Below, piece by piece: positions 41,279 to 47,530 of a stretch of 47,530 nt of DNA. A program made the position numbers and the translations under genes. Every line of letters begins with the position of its first letter. Positions within the stretch are counted from its first letter, which is position 1. The notes below the pieces were generated by a model, which worked only from the letters and a program-made list of their open reading frames with translations, was not told where the DNA came from and made no database searches. Source of the stretch: an uncultured Collinsella sp. (GTDB lineage Bacteria > Actinomycetota > Coriobacteriia > Coriobacteriales > Coriobacteriaceae). The DNA lies in assembly GCA_934650975.1 (NCBI GenBank), contig CAKUFW010000008.1, forward strand, positions 1 to 47,530. Reading direction: 5' to 3'.

Positions 41279-43219
41279 ATGGCTGATAAAGAAAAGAGCA
41301 GTTCCCCCGCCGCCACAGCAAAGGGAACCGCTCCGTCTAACTATAAATATTTTAGCTCATTACCGCCCATTTTTCAAGTATCTGACCCGCAGGCAAAAGA
41401 TGAGATGAAGAGGGGGCGTGCGTATGACGAGGGGAATCAGGGCGAGGCGTACAACCCTGACTACCTGTACGGCGGGGAGAACTATCACAAGGCGCTGAGC
41501 GATGTGGTGAGCTATGTGTTGCGCGACTGCGCGGGTGATGGCCTGTCCGCTCTCTCGGACGTCGTGGTCAAGGTGACGAACGCCCTCGTGGCGTGGGCCA
41601 ACCTGCCCGAGCCGCCATCTAATCCGGAGGCGGGCAAGATTTACGGCAGGGGCTTTCGCTGGCCGAAGCTCAAGAGCATCGACCCCGTGCAGGCCGCCGA
41701 GCTGGTGTTCGCGCAGGAGGTCATCCGCATGGTCTGCGTCAAGGAGACCGTGGACAAGCCGACCTCGGAGGGCGTGCTCGCTATGTACGACCCCGACGAG
41801 GGAATTTACCGCGAGATTGGCGATGGGCAGATTGACCTGTGGTGTCAGGAGGTCGTGGGCGCTGCGAACGGCAACTGGAAGAAGAACTTCGCTCAGAAGC
41901 TGCACGACATGGCGTCACGTCGCGAGAACCGCGTGCGCGAGTGCGATAACCCGTCCCTGGTCTTCATGGCCAACGGAATCTGGGATTACGAGGAGCGCGT
42001 CCTGCGCGAGTTCTCCCCCGAGGTCGTTGCGCTCAGGAAGAGCGCCACGCGCCTCCCCGACAAGGAGCCGCCCGTCCCCGAGCACACGATGCCGGATGGC
42101 TCGAAGATTGACTTCTGGCAGCTGCTGGACTCCTACGTCCCCTACGACGGCGGGCGCGACCTGCTTGTCAAGGTGGCGGGGGCGTCCCTGCGCAGTTACC
42201 ACAACTGGCGCGTCATGGTGACCTTCTACAACCAGTCGGGTCACAACGGTAAGAGCACCTTCCTCGACTGCCTCAAGTCGCTCGTCGGCTACGACGGGTG
42301 CATGACCTCAAGCCTCGCGCTGCTTGCCGGCGGCACGGATGGCGGGCGGTTCGGCGTGTCGAACATCGTGGGGGTTTCCCTCATCACGTGCGAGGACTCC
42401 GAGTCGGGTGCGTACCTGAAGGACAACTCGCGCCTGAAGTCAATCATCTCGCATGACGCGATAGGCGTGGAGCGCAAGAACAAGGGCATGTTCGACTACA
42501 CGCCCCACGCGCTGATTGTCTGCGCCGCCAACGACATCCCGAAGACCCGCGACAAGGGGGACGCCTGGCTGGGCCGCAACATCTACGTCCCGTTCACGGG
42601 GCAGTTCGTCGGCAAGGCCGATGACAAGACCATCCGTTCCGAGTGGGTCGTGTCCCCCGAGTTCTGCGAATACCTGGCCTATCAGGCGCTGGTGAAGTGG
42701 GACCGGTATTACGAGCTGCCCGAGCCTGAGGAGGCCGCGCAGCTGAAGCGCGAGTGGGTTCTCGGCAATGACACGGTGGCTGAGTTCTGGGAGGACGTCA
42801 AGGATTCGATTCAGGCCGACTTCGTGCCGAATGAGTACCTGTCCATGCGCTACGACGAATGGCTGGCCGCGGAGCACAAGGGCATGCGGATGCAGATGAG
42901 CCGCAAGGCGTTCATGGCCCGAATCGTCGAGCTTGCGTGCTCCGACGGCGAATGGACGCAGAGCAAGGACGCGAGCGGGTCCGTCCTCAAGACGAGCTGC
43001 GAGAAGTGGTGCCCCGGCTTGACGGTCTACCGCACGCGAGATGGCTATGGCGGCGCGGGCGGATTGGTCTACTTCTTGGGCAGACGTCGCGGGATTTTCC
43101 GCACGGCCGTCCTCGATTACTGCACCGCCCATGGCACGACCCCCGCAGACCTCGGTGCCGGTTACGCGGCGGTGAGGGAGCAGCTTGGTCTTGCGACGGA
43201 TACAGAAGACAACGATTAA
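41279..43219 (+). CDS. D5/P4-type SF3 helicase (replication protein of the element)
   Basis: 646 residues. The helicase is SF3: Walker A SGHNGKST (about 322-329), Walker B-like GVSLITCEDSE and the sensor region HALIVCAANDIPKTRDKGD, with NIYVPF after it, as in P4-family primase-helicases. The N-terminal 250 residues show a D5_N-like part (FAQKLHDMASRRENRVRECD) but no primase motif that I can see. It follows the HTH gene and the iteron origin, so it likely replicates the excised element. Ribosome site AGGAGG lies 7 bases ahead. Confidence 0.85.
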   Translation: MADKEKSSSPAATAKGTAPSNYKYFSSLPPIFQVSDPQAKDEMKRGRAYDEGNQGEAYNPDYLYGGENYHKALSDVVSYVLRDCAGDGLSALSDVVVKVTNALVAWANLPEPPSNPEAGKIYGRGFRWPKLKSIDPVQAAELVFAQEVIRMVCVKETVDKPTSEGVLAMYDPDEGIYREIGDGQIDLWCQEVVGAANGNWKKNFAQKLHDMASRRENRVRECDNPSLVFMANGIWDYEERVLREFSPEVVALRKSATRLPDKEPPVPEHTMPDGSKIDFWQLLDSYVPYDGGRDLLVKVAGASLRSYHNWRVMVTFYNQSGHNGKSTFLDCLKSLVGYDGCMTSSLALLAGGTDGGRFGVSNIVGVSLITCEDSESGAYLKDNSRLKSIISHDAIGVERKNKGMFDYTPHALIVCAANDIPKTRDKGDAWLGRNIYVPFTGQFVGKADDKTIRSEWVVSPEFCEYLAYQALVKWDRYYELPEPEEAAQLKREWVLGNDTVAEFWEDVKDSIQADFVPNEYLSMRYDEWLAAEHKGMRMQMSRKAFMARIVELACSDGEWTQSKDASGSVLKTSCEKWCPGLTVYRTRDGYGGAGGLVYFLGRRRGIFRTAVLDYCTAHGTTPADLGAGYAAVREQLGLATDTEDND

Positions 43220-43232
43220 GGAGGAATAGATT

Positions 43233-43553
43233 ATGGCAACGAAGAGGTTTGATGACGTGGCCGAGAAGGCACGTGCGTTGGAAGCTCAGGCGAAGAAGCT
43301 GCGCCGCGAGGCGCAGGCCGCGAGGACGAAGGCTTACGCCGACGCGCTCGTGGCGGTTTTCCCTGAAGTGAAGGACATGGGTTCGGTGGAAGAGGTCCTT
43401 GACTTCGTCAAGGGACTGAAGCCGAGCACCGGACACGGAACGCCGGATGCGCGCGCCGCTGGCGCTGCGGATTCCGGTCATGCTCCTACCGCAGAAGCTG
43501 GAGAGTCGTCGGAAGCGCACGGCGGTTTTTCCGGCGCGGTCTACCGAGGGTAG
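43233..43553 (+). CDS. Small coiled-coil protein of the mobile element
   Basis: 106 residues. The first 45 form a Lys/Ala/Glu-rich helix (FDDVAEKARALEAQAKKLRR), then VFPEVKDMGSVEEVLDFVKGL and a Gly/Ala/Ser tail. No family is recognised. GGAGG lies 7 bases before the ATG, and it is 13 bases after the helicase stop, so it shares the transcript. It may be an accessory DNA-binding or partition-like protein. Confidence 0.7.
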   Translation: MATKRFDDVAEKARALEAQAKKLRREAQAARTKAYADALVAVFPEVKDMGSVEEVLDFVKGLKPSTGHGTPDARAAGAADSGHAPTAEAGESSEAHGGFSGAVYRG

Positions 43554-43585
43554 CCGTGCCGGGTTCCACCGAGGGATTCGGGTTC

Positions 43586-43625
43586 CATGTCGGACAGGGG
43601 AAGTCGTTCCCGTGTCCGACATGGA
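43586..43625 (+). other. Long hairpin in the mobC leader, possible part of oriT
   Basis: CCATGTCGGACAGGG and CCCGTGTCCGACATGG pair with one extra base around GAAGTCGTT. It is in the 301-base gap in front of mobC, which holds only this, the next inverted repeat and GC-rich sequence. Confidence 0.5.
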
Positions 43626-43704
43626 CGGGCGAGGCTCGGTGGACAAAAGGTGGGGGTTCGAAGGGGGTGGCGCAGCCGCCCCCTCGCAAGCTGACGGAGT
43701 AGGG

Positions 43705-43727
43705 CAAATTGCGAGAATCGCAATTTG
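43705..43727 (+). other. Perfect 10-bp inverted repeat, candidate oriT
   Basis: CAAATTGCGA-GAA-TCGCAATTTG stands 127 bases before mobC and is followed by TACGTACGGAGTC. Inverted repeats next to a nic site, just upstream of mobC-relaxase genes, are the usual oriT layout. The nic site itself cannot be set. Confidence 0.5.
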
Positions 43728-43854
43728 TACGTACGGAGTCAATGCTTGCTCTTTTCCCCTTTGCGCAGAGACGTTGTGAGATTAGCCGAAAACGGCATTT
43801 CGGATTGTCCGCCGCAGGCGGGCGTTTCGGATAGCAGCAAAGGAGGTGTTCCGC

Positions 43855-44313
43855 ATGGCGGAAACGTATGAAAAAAGAAGCGGGAAGGCGACGCGCCAGA
43901 AGTACGTGAAAGACCGCCGTGACAAGGTGGTTCAGGTGCGTATGAACGACGCGGAGCTTTCCCTGCTGGACGAGCAGCGCGGGACGTGCTCGCGTTCCAA
44001 TTATCTTCGCGGTGAGCTGTACGCGAGTCGCTACGCGCCGCCCAGCCGCGAGGTGGTTCTGGACGTCCCGGCCCTGGACCGTGTCCGTGTCGAGCTGAAC
44101 CGCATCGGCGTCAACATGAATCAGATTGCACGCGCGCGCAACCGGCGCTTGAGCGGCATGGGAATACTCGACGCGACGCGTGAGGAAATGAGGACGAAGG
44201 ACGAGGCGGAAGCGTTCCGCGAGTTCCGCGATTCGGTGGACAAGCTCCGGGCGCAAGTCGATGGACTGCGTGCGGATTTGCAGGCGTACGTGGAGACGGG
44301 AGGTGATGTCTGA
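43855..44313 (+). CDS. mobC: MobC-type relaxosome accessory protein
   Basis: 152 residues. An N-terminal RHH-like part (VVQVRMNDAELSLLDEQRG, CSRSNYLRGELYA) and the family box VRVELNRIGVNMNQIARARN identify a plasmid-mobilisation MobC. A helical end follows. It helps open the strands at oriT for the relaxase. I took the ATG at 43855 with AAAGGAGG 8 bases before it; an in-frame GTG nine bases upstream is within the ribosome site. It overlaps the relaxase gene by one base, and both will be expressed together. Confidence 0.88.
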   Translation: MAETYEKRSGKATRQKYVKDRRDKVVQVRMNDAELSLLDEQRGTCSRSNYLRGELYASRYAPPSREVVLDVPALDRVRVELNRIGVNMNQIARARNRRLSGMGILDATREEMRTKDEAEAFREFRDSVDKLRAQVDGLRADLQAYVETGGDV

Positions 44314-45839
44314 TGTCAACGACGCATGTGCAGTCGCTTCCGAACGTGCGCGGGCGTATGTCGTACACCGAGTTCGGCGAGGGAAAGTGCAGACGCGCTC
44401 ATCTGGAAAACGGCACGGACCGCATCGCCGCGCAGATGGGTGACGCCGCCTCAAGAGGGGATTTCATTGTCTACTGCGAGGGGCAGAAGCATCGCCACCC
44501 GAACGCGGTCAACGAGGGCTACGAGCTGCGCATCTCATGGGCGACCGACGAGCTTGACCCAAGCAAGGTCGACGACATCCAGCGTGGCATGGAGTACGCG
44601 TACACGCTGTGCCACGAGCTTGCCCCTGACTCCATGTGCTGGGTCACCATGCACGTGGACGGCGAGGGAGGCTGCGTGCATGCGCACGCGACCATTGCGA
44701 ACCACGACGCCCGTACCGGGCAGGTCATCAACAAGGGGGACACGAGCCTCTACGCTCCGCGTGTGAAGGCGGTCAATGATGAGCTGAGTCGTGCGTGCGG
44801 CTTTCAGGTGCTGGGAGCGGACAAGGAGATGTCCCTCTGGGAGCAGAAGCGCGAGACGTTCCAGCCCGGTTCTTTCGACCGGCGTCTCGGCGACAGGGTG
44901 GCGGATGCCCGCGACCGCTCCAGCACGCTGGACGAGTTCAGGCGCAATCTTGGGCTGAGCGGCGTGACGCTGAAGGAGACCACGAAGACCGACGGGAAGA
45001 CCGGCGAGGTCACGACGGGATGGTCCTACAAGGCTGTGGACGAGTGGGGACCGAAGCGCCGCACCCGCAAGCGCCGTGCCTCCAACCTCGCCGACGACCT
45101 GACCCGCGAGGGCATCGAGGCGTACTTCGAGGCGAAGCAGCGCGGGCTTGAGGTGCAAGAGCAGGACGCCCCGGCACCGGAGGTCCTTCCCGACGTGCCC
45201 GAGACGGCCGAACCGGCAGAACAGCCCTCTAAGGATTTCGCTCTCGACGTGTACGACCTCGACCGGGCGTACGTGTCGGAGATGGCGTCCGACCTTCAGA
45301 AGGCGCACATCCACCGCTCACGCGAGGAGGGCAAGACCTTCATGGACGAGCGCTACGAGGCGCTCGTGGAGGCGCGGAACCACCCGGACGAGCAGCTGGC
45401 GAAGCTGCGCGAGGACGTGGACGCCGCAAGGCGCGAGTTCCATGCCTCCAAGGAGGCGCGCGACACCCTGCAAAGCCCGTGTCCGGGGCTTCTGGCCGGC
45501 ATGCACGTGTTCGCCAAGGCGGGGCGCAACGCCCGTGACCCCGTGTCCCGCATGATGGCCGACATGACCGCCATGATGCTGCACATGATGATTCAGGAGG
45601 CGCTCGCGGAGGAGCGCCGCAGGCAGCGCGAGGAGGCGGAGAGGCGCGTGTACGAGTCCCGCAAGAGCATGTGGGACGCCGAGAAGCGCCTCAAGGCGGC
45701 GGAGAAGGCGCTGTCCGACGAGGACGAGCGCGAGTCCAAGGCGCACGCCAAGGCCATGCGGGCGCGCTATGTCAGGGCGCGAAGTGTCAGCCCAAGCACG
45801 CCGAGGTCGGCGGACAAGGACACGCAGTTCGGCGAGTAG
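44313..45839 (+). CDS. Relaxase/mobilisation nuclease
   Basis: 508 residues. The N-terminal third has the relaxase folds: FGEGKCRRAHLENG, GDFIVYCEGQKHRHPNAVNE and the metal box MHVDGEGGCVHAHATIANHD, the HxH motif of the MobA/VirD2-like nucleases. The catalytic Tyr is probably in the first 100 residues and was not set. The C-terminal part is a long coiled coil (KTFMDERYEALVEARNHPDE and EERRRQREEAERRVYESRKS). It begins one base before the mobC stop (TGATG) with GGGAGG upstream. It should nick oriT and transfer the element with a helper conjugation system, as no T4SS gene is in the window. Confidence 0.85.
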   Translation: MSTTHVQSLPNVRGRMSYTEFGEGKCRRAHLENGTDRIAAQMGDAASRGDFIVYCEGQKHRHPNAVNEGYELRISWATDELDPSKVDDIQRGMEYAYTLCHELAPDSMCWVTMHVDGEGGCVHAHATIANHDARTGQVINKGDTSLYAPRVKAVNDELSRACGFQVLGADKEMSLWEQKRETFQPGSFDRRLGDRVADARDRSSTLDEFRRNLGLSGVTLKETTKTDGKTGEVTTGWSYKAVDEWGPKRRTRKRRASNLADDLTREGIEAYFEAKQRGLEVQEQDAPAPEVLPDVPETAEPAEQPSKDFALDVYDLDRAYVSEMASDLQKAHIHRSREEGKTFMDERYEALVEARNHPDEQLAKLREDVDAARREFHASKEARDTLQSPCPGLLAGMHVFAKAGRNARDPVSRMMADMTAMMLHMMIQEALAEERRRQREEAERRVYESRKSMWDAEKRLKAAEKALSDEDERESKAHAKAMRARYVRARSVSPSTPRSADKDTQFGE

Positions 45840-45878
45840 CCGAAAAGATAAGGGAGCAGCGTCAAGCTGCTCCCTTTC

Positions 45879-46157
45879 TCAATGGATTTCAGGTGCCGGT
45901 ACGTAGTCCCAGCTGGTCCCGAAGTGCGTGATTCCCCACACGTACAGGTCAAGCTCCTCGTCGTGGAACACCGGCTCGTCGGTGTGCTCCATGATAAACG
46001 ACGGGTCCTGCACGATGTACCACTGGAAAATCTCGTTCCACGGTGCCCAGTCCCCGCTCACGGGTTCGAGCGGGCGGCTGGCTATCTCGTTCGCGAGCAC
46101 CATCCCGCCGCACGTCTCGGCGAGGTCGGCGTAGGTCTTGATGCCGTAGTCACTCAT
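45879..46157 (-). CDS. Small acidic protein of the mobile element, unknown function
   Basis: 92 residues, rich in Trp and acidic residues (APWNEIFQWYIVQDPSFIME, VFHDEELDLYVWGITHFGTSW). I recognise this style from mobile-element cargo of gut Actinobacteria and Firmicutes but know no function. The start overlaps the end of the next upstream gene by 8 bases, so they are coupled. No membrane segment or signal peptide. Confidence 0.65.
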   Translation of the reverse strand: MSDYGIKTYADLAETCGGMVLANEIASRPLEPVSGDWAPWNEIFQWYIVQDPSFIMEHTDEPVFHDEELDLYVWGITHFGTSWDYVPAPEIH

Positions 46158-46503
46158 CGCCCTCCTCCTCCGCTTCCCGCTCCTCGATTCGCTTGAGGTA
46201 TTCCGCCACGCAGTAGCGCATGGTGCGCAGGGCCTCGCAGTCGATGCTCTCCGCGAGGATGTCCCCGTCGAGGACGACCTCGCCCAGAGCGTTCACGAAC
46301 CGCCACTCCATCACGTTGTCGATGCGCTTGAGCACGTCCTTCAGGGTGCCGCTGTCGCGCATGGGGGCGTTGCCGTCCACCTTCGCCATGCGCTCAAGCT
46401 CCTTGGCCTTCGCCGAGCAGATGCGGGCGGTGCGTCTGAGCACCTGCGCCCTCCACATGGCCTCCTCCTGGGGGCTGTTGGGTTCAACACGCTCCTTGTC
46501 CAT
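46150..46503 (-). CDS. Small helical protein of the mobile element, unknown function
   Basis: 117 residues, mainly helical with many Arg/Glu (AMWRAQVLRRTARICSAKAK) and an acidic end (EERE..EEGDE). The start has AAGGAGG 6 bases ahead. It is followed at an 8-base overlap by the 92-residue gene. Together with the metallophosphoesterase gene it forms a minus-strand cargo block opposite to the mobilisation genes. No function can be assigned. Confidence 0.65.
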   Translation of the reverse strand: MDKERVEPNSPQEEAMWRAQVLRRTARICSAKAKELERMAKVDGNAPMRDSGTLKDVLKRIDNVMEWRFVNALGEVVLDGDILAESIDCEALRTMRYCVAEYLKRIEEREAEEEGDE

Positions 46504-46570
46504 CGTGTACCTCCTTATCTCCGTTTCAGAGGCACCCGACGCCGCAGGCGTCTTTCACGTATGCCCATCC

Positions 46571-46740
46571 AAAGCCCAGCGAAAGACCTTCGAAAGACCT
46601 CCGCAGGGGCTCTGTTCGGGCAGGGGCGCGAAATGGGCTCAGCACAGCCCAGCGAAAGACCTTCGCAGGGACTTTGTTCGGACAGGGGCGCGAAAAGGTC
46701 TCAGAACAGCCCACCGAAAGACCTCGAAAAGCCCTTCAAA
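46571..46740 (-). repeat. Tandem repeat that runs into the phosphoesterase gene's 3' end
   Basis: Three copies of a unit beginning AGCCCAGCGAAAGACCTTCG stand at 46573, 46646 and 46708, spaced 73 and 62 bases; the 11-base difference is a duplicated TTCGAAAGACC. The right part codes the last 30 residues of the metallophosphoesterase. Confidence 0.8.
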
Positions 46741-47262
46741 GGTCGATGCAGTGTCCTCTAGCTCGACTCCCCGCTCGATGTACGCCTTGCGCGGCGTGTG
46801 CGAGATGATGGCGGGTATGCCGTTCGCAAGCGTCAGGAACAGGTTGGCCGATATGGAGCCGATGCAGACGGACGCGAAGTCGTACGCGTTGGCGTTTCGG
46901 ATGTGGAACCCGTCGTGGTTCCCCAGTATCAGGTGGATGCGCGAATGGGGTACGTTCAGGTCGTCGAGCAGGTACAGGGCACGACGGAGGCTCTTGTGGC
47001 CGCCGGCAGACAGGTCGCCCGCGATGTAGAGGTCGTCGTTCTTCCCGCATACCGCGTTGATGCGTTTGATAACGAGCTTGTCATGGGCCTCCGTGTCGAC
47101 CATCTCGTTGAATCGGTACTCCGACAGCTCGCGTCGCAGTTGGTTGATGCCGTCAGGTTCCTCGATGATGTCGCGGTCGGGACGCATCCCAGGTTTCCAG
47201 AAACCGCGCGTCGCGGCGACGAACGGGTGTGCCAGGTGCAGGTCGGATGTGAAGTAGCGCAT
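46639..47262 (-). CDS. Calcineurin-like metallophosphoesterase of the mobile element
   Basis: 207 residues. The metal boxes are all there: TSDLHLAHPF, IAGDLSAGG, LGNHDG and ISHTPRK. Compact versions like this occur in phages and mobile elements, where the substrate (nucleotide, phosphoprotein or nucleic acid end) is not known. The last 30 residues (WAVLRPFRAPVRTKSLRRSF) come from the tandem repeat, so the C-terminus is probably an accident of repeat growth rather than part of the enzyme. GGGAGAA stands before the ATG. Confidence 0.82.
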   Translation of the reverse strand: MRYFTSDLHLAHPFVAATRGFWKPGMRPDRDIIEEPDGINQLRRELSEYRFNEMVDTEAHDKLVIKRINAVCGKNDDLYIAGDLSAGGHKSLRRALYLLDDLNVPHSRIHLILGNHDGFHIRNANAYDFASVCIGSISANLFLTLANGIPAIISHTPRKAYIERGVELEDTASTFEGLFEVFRWAVLRPFRAPVRTKSLRRSFAGLC

Positions 47263-47369
47263 ATGTCAGGTTCTCCCCTTTCGTTATACGGTTTGTTGCG
47301 TCTTCGGCTCTCGCCGACGGGAGTCGGTTATATGGGATAGAGGCTTTGGTTTATGCTTAGAAGCGATTT

Positions 47370-47397
47370 GATTTAGTTGTCGGTATAAGGATGTCAA
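47370..47397 (-). promoter_or_regulatory. Promoter of the minus-strand cargo block
   Basis: -35 TTGACA (47392-47397) and -10 TAAATC (47370-47375) with a 16-base spacer, about 100 bases before the phosphoesterase start. Confidence 0.6.
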
Positions 47398-47449
47398 CGC
47401 GTCTGTTTCGGGGCCTTAAATCGCCTCTCAGAGCCTTTGGGTTGTCGGC

Positions 47450-47478
47450 TTGCGTTTTCGTTGTACTCATGTTACAAT
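47450..47478 (+). promoter_or_regulatory. Promoter reading out of the right edge
   Basis: -35 TTGCGT (47450-47455), 17-base spacer, -10 TACAAT (47473-47478). The gene it serves lies outside the window. Confidence 0.6.
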
Positions 47479-47530
47479 TGGCTCATAGAAAACAATTAAG
47501 CGTCGGTCGGGAAGACCATGAGAAGAACGT

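Noticed and set aside
43447..43779. 110-residue frame before mobC
   Set aside because: It overlaps the small coiled-coil gene in another frame and the oriT-like region, and has no ribosome site.

Overview
The window looks like a chromosomal segment of a gut Coriobacteriia bacterium, most probably Collinsella. This is an inference from moderately high GC, Gram-positive envelope genes (class B sortase, LCP ligase, a secreted protein ending in an SPATG-type sorting signal) and the overall gene style. No rRNA or tRNA gene was found. Most ordinary genes are housekeeping or envelope functions: cysE, a heterodimeric ABC exporter with its MarR regulator, a nitroreductase, a YeiH-type transporter with a GntR regulator, glmS, a LacI regulator, a HAD phosphatase, larE, a secreted nuclease, an EF-G paralogue, a polar amino-acid ABC importer and rlmD.

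Three parts stand out. (1) Positions 8854-18271, all minus strand, form a tightly packed cassette. It reads from a good promoter and a leader hairpin through a 1395-residue secreted beta-helix surface protein, two tiny peptides that share a leader-like motif, a membrane-anchored protein ending in WTGYY, an HPr-kinase-like P-loop protein, a PqqD-like protein, a PF14907-type nucleotidyltransferase, a Ser/His-type S26 peptidase and an ABC exporter. The last five genes are coupled by 4-base overlaps or gaps of 3-6 bases. Kinase, RRE-like protein, peptidase and exporter are the parts of a peptide-modification (RiPP-like) pathway, but the usual cyclase, radical-SAM and lasso enzymes are absent, so this is the best candidate for an undescribed system. 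(2) Positions from about 39.6 kb to the right edge look like an integrative mobilizable element inserted at the 3' end of rlmD. It carries twelve 9-bp iterons around an AT-rich core, an attenuator-like leader RNA, a small HTH protein, a D5/SF3-type helicase, an oriT-like hairpin, MobC and a relaxase. Its integrase is not in the window. (3) Two identical-length G9 tracts sit at or near the start of surface or membrane protein genes (2067-2075 and 18111-18119). One puts the likely start codon out of frame with its gene, and the other is in frame, which suggests phase variation.

The intergenic regions are unusually rich in dispersed inverted repeats: a TTGCGGTGGAATAG hairpin family (3 copies), a GGGGACAGGCACC hairpin family (3 copies), a tandem TCTCAATCTGTAACA hairpin, a 138-bp inverted-repeat element, a perfect 35-bp inverted repeat, and three 20-bp direct repeats at 33-bp period. 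Several double as terminators.

Layout: 0-2.2 kb membrane proteins; 2.3-3.0 cysE; 3.1-7.4 exporter and MarR; 7.5-8.6 small protein and nitroreductase; 8.9-18.3 peptide cassette; 18.6-21.4 LCP, sortase and sorted surface protein; 21.5-25.6 membrane protein, two regulators and transporter; 25.7-27.6 glmS; 28.1-32.7 regulator, HAD, larE, nuclease; 32.9-35.0 EF-G paralogue; 35.2-37.7 amino-acid importer; 38.1-39.9 rlmD; 40-47.5 mobile element.
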